Assembly: GCA_029933295.1 (NCBI GenBank) | Contig: JAOZOL010000126.1 | Location: 1-7,084, forward strand | Source of the DNA: Desulfobacterales bacterium | Lineage (GTDB): Bacteria > Desulfobacterota > Desulfobacteria > Desulfobacterales > Desulfosalsimonadaceae | Reading direction: 5' to 3' | Length of the DNA: 7,084 bases | In this document: piece by piece, positions 6,265-7,084 of the stretch | Position numbering within the stretch: position 1 is the stretch's first letter | Layout: each line of letters opens with the position of its first letter | Translations under genes and position numbers: made by a program | Notes under the pieces: model-generated | The model's input: only the letters and a program-made list of their open reading frames with translations | Told to the model about the DNA's origin: nothing | The model's database searches: none

Positions 6265-7083
6265 ATGACAACTTCAAAAATTAAAGCCCTGGTTCTAACC
6301 GGATACGGTTTAAATTGCGATATTGAAACCGCACACGCGCTCAAACTTGCCGGAGCCGATCCGGTCCGTGTACACATTAATTCCATCATCGACGGATCGG
6401 TTTGTCTGGAAGACTTCCAGATCATGGTATTTGTCGGCGGTTTTTCCTGGGGAGACGATCACGGTGCCGGTGTTATTCAGGCGGTCCGCATGAAGCACAA
6501 TATTGGTGACCGCCTGGCCCGGTTCATTGAAGACGGCAATCTGGTGCTGGGTATCTGCAACGGGTTTCAGACCATCGTCAATCTGGGCCTCCTGCCGGGA
6601 TTTGACAATAATTACCAGCACCGGTCAGTGGCATTAACCTATAATGACTGCGGGAATTTCCGGGACGACTGGGTGACCCTGGCCATTAATCCGGATTCCC
6701 CGTGTGTGTTTACAAAGGGTCTGACCGCAATGGAACTCCCCATCCGCCACGGAGAAGGCAAATTTGTTGCCGCAGAAGCAATTATCAACCGTCTGAACGA
6801 CGACCATCAGGCAGTCTGCCAATATGCCCTGCCTGACGGCACACCGGCTGACAACGCATTTCCGTTTAATCCAAACGGCTCCATGGCCGACATTGCCGGG
6901 ATTTGTGATCCCACGGGCCGGGTTTTCGGTCTTATGCCCCATCCTGAGGCGTTTAATCATCCCACTAACCATCCCCACTGGACTTTTTTGCAGGAACAAA
7001 TCAAGCGTGGTGTTATATCGGCCGACGCCCTGCCGATTACCGGCATCCGTATGTTTGAAAATGCCGTGGATTTTTTATCCTGA
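6265..7083 (+). CDS. purQ: Phosphoribosylformylglycinamidine synthase, glutaminase subunit
   Basis: PurQ is a class I (triad) glutamine amidotransferase. It releases ammonia from glutamine and passes it to PurL. From ATG 6265 the product is 272 aa. Visible motifs are GYGLNCDIET (13-22, the family's G-x-N-C-D element), GGFSWGDDHGAG (58-69, oxyanion region), GICNGFQTI (96-104) with nucleophile C98, RHGEGKF (161-167), NPNGS (202-206), and LMPHPEA (223-229) with H226 and E228 completing the triad. It is longer than typical stand-alone PurQ (about 225-235 aa). Much of the excess lies between the HPE motif and the final RMFENAV, a His/Pro-rich stretch of roughly 20 residues. An in-frame GTG at 6241 would add eight residues, but ATG 6265 has the better ribosome site and puts the first strand at the usual position. 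It follows purL by 73 nt and stops one base before the window ends, so the next gene is not visible. Confidence 0.95.
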   Translation: MTTSKIKALVLTGYGLNCDIETAHALKLAGADPVRVHINSIIDGSVCLEDFQIMVFVGGFSWGDDHGAGVIQAVRMKHNIGDRLARFIEDGNLVLGICNGFQTIVNLGLLPGFDNNYQHRSVALTYNDCGNFRDDWVTLAINPDSPCVFTKGLTAMELPIRHGEGKFVAAEAIINRLNDDHQAVCQYALPDGTPADNAFPFNPNGSMADIAGICDPTGRVFGLMPHPEAFNHPTNHPHWTFLQEQIKRGVISADALPITGIRMFENAVDFLS

Positions 7084-7084
7084 T

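Noticed and set aside
6634..6999. 121-codon minus-strand open frame inside purQ
   Set aside because: It is antisense to conserved PurQ motifs, shows no family features, and several similar shadows exist opposite purL.

Overview
The window is a gene-dense, all plus-strand stretch of a bacterial chromosome. It has moderate GC, and all five complete genes are core metabolic or envelope genes. Three things suggest a Gram-negative sulfate reducer of the Desulfobacterota (Desulfobacterales-like): the order [uppS]-cdsA-dxr-rseP, an intermediate-length PurL (997 aa, no glutaminase domain) next to a separate PurQ, and the style of the intergenic repeats. This placement rests on gene order and recalled family patterns, not on a database search.

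Layout. Positions 1-50 probably hold the last codons of uppS. Positions 35-3076 form a tightly packed envelope/isoprenoid block. cdsA makes CDP-diacylglycerol for phospholipids. dxr (ispC) makes MEP for isoprenoids, including the undecaprenyl carrier that UppS builds. rseP is a membrane site-2 protease. Junctions are minimal: a probable 16-nt overlap into cdsA, 1 nt between cdsA and dxr, and a 4-nt ATGA overlap between dxr and rseP. This points to a single transcript with translational coupling.

A 121-nt gap (3077-3197) follows. It holds a heptamer-based purine-rich tandem repeat flanked by a weak inverted repeat, and no convincing promoter or intrinsic terminator. Positions 3198-7083 then encode two subunits of FGAM synthase (step 4 of de novo purine synthesis). 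purL carries a tandem PurS-like N-terminal region fused to the synthase core. purQ is the separate glutaminase that supplies ammonia. The 73-nt gap between them (6192-6264) holds a second repeat, TCTGTGRT copies in 9-nt register, which runs into the probable purQ ribosome binding site.

Nothing in the window amounts to a new biological system. Most worth a second look are the PurL architecture with a changed motif in its C-terminal half, and the two unrelated repeat tracts that occupy the only two sizeable intergenic gaps. There is no gene-free stretch longer than 300 bases, and no RNA gene, CRISPR array or insertion sequence was seen.
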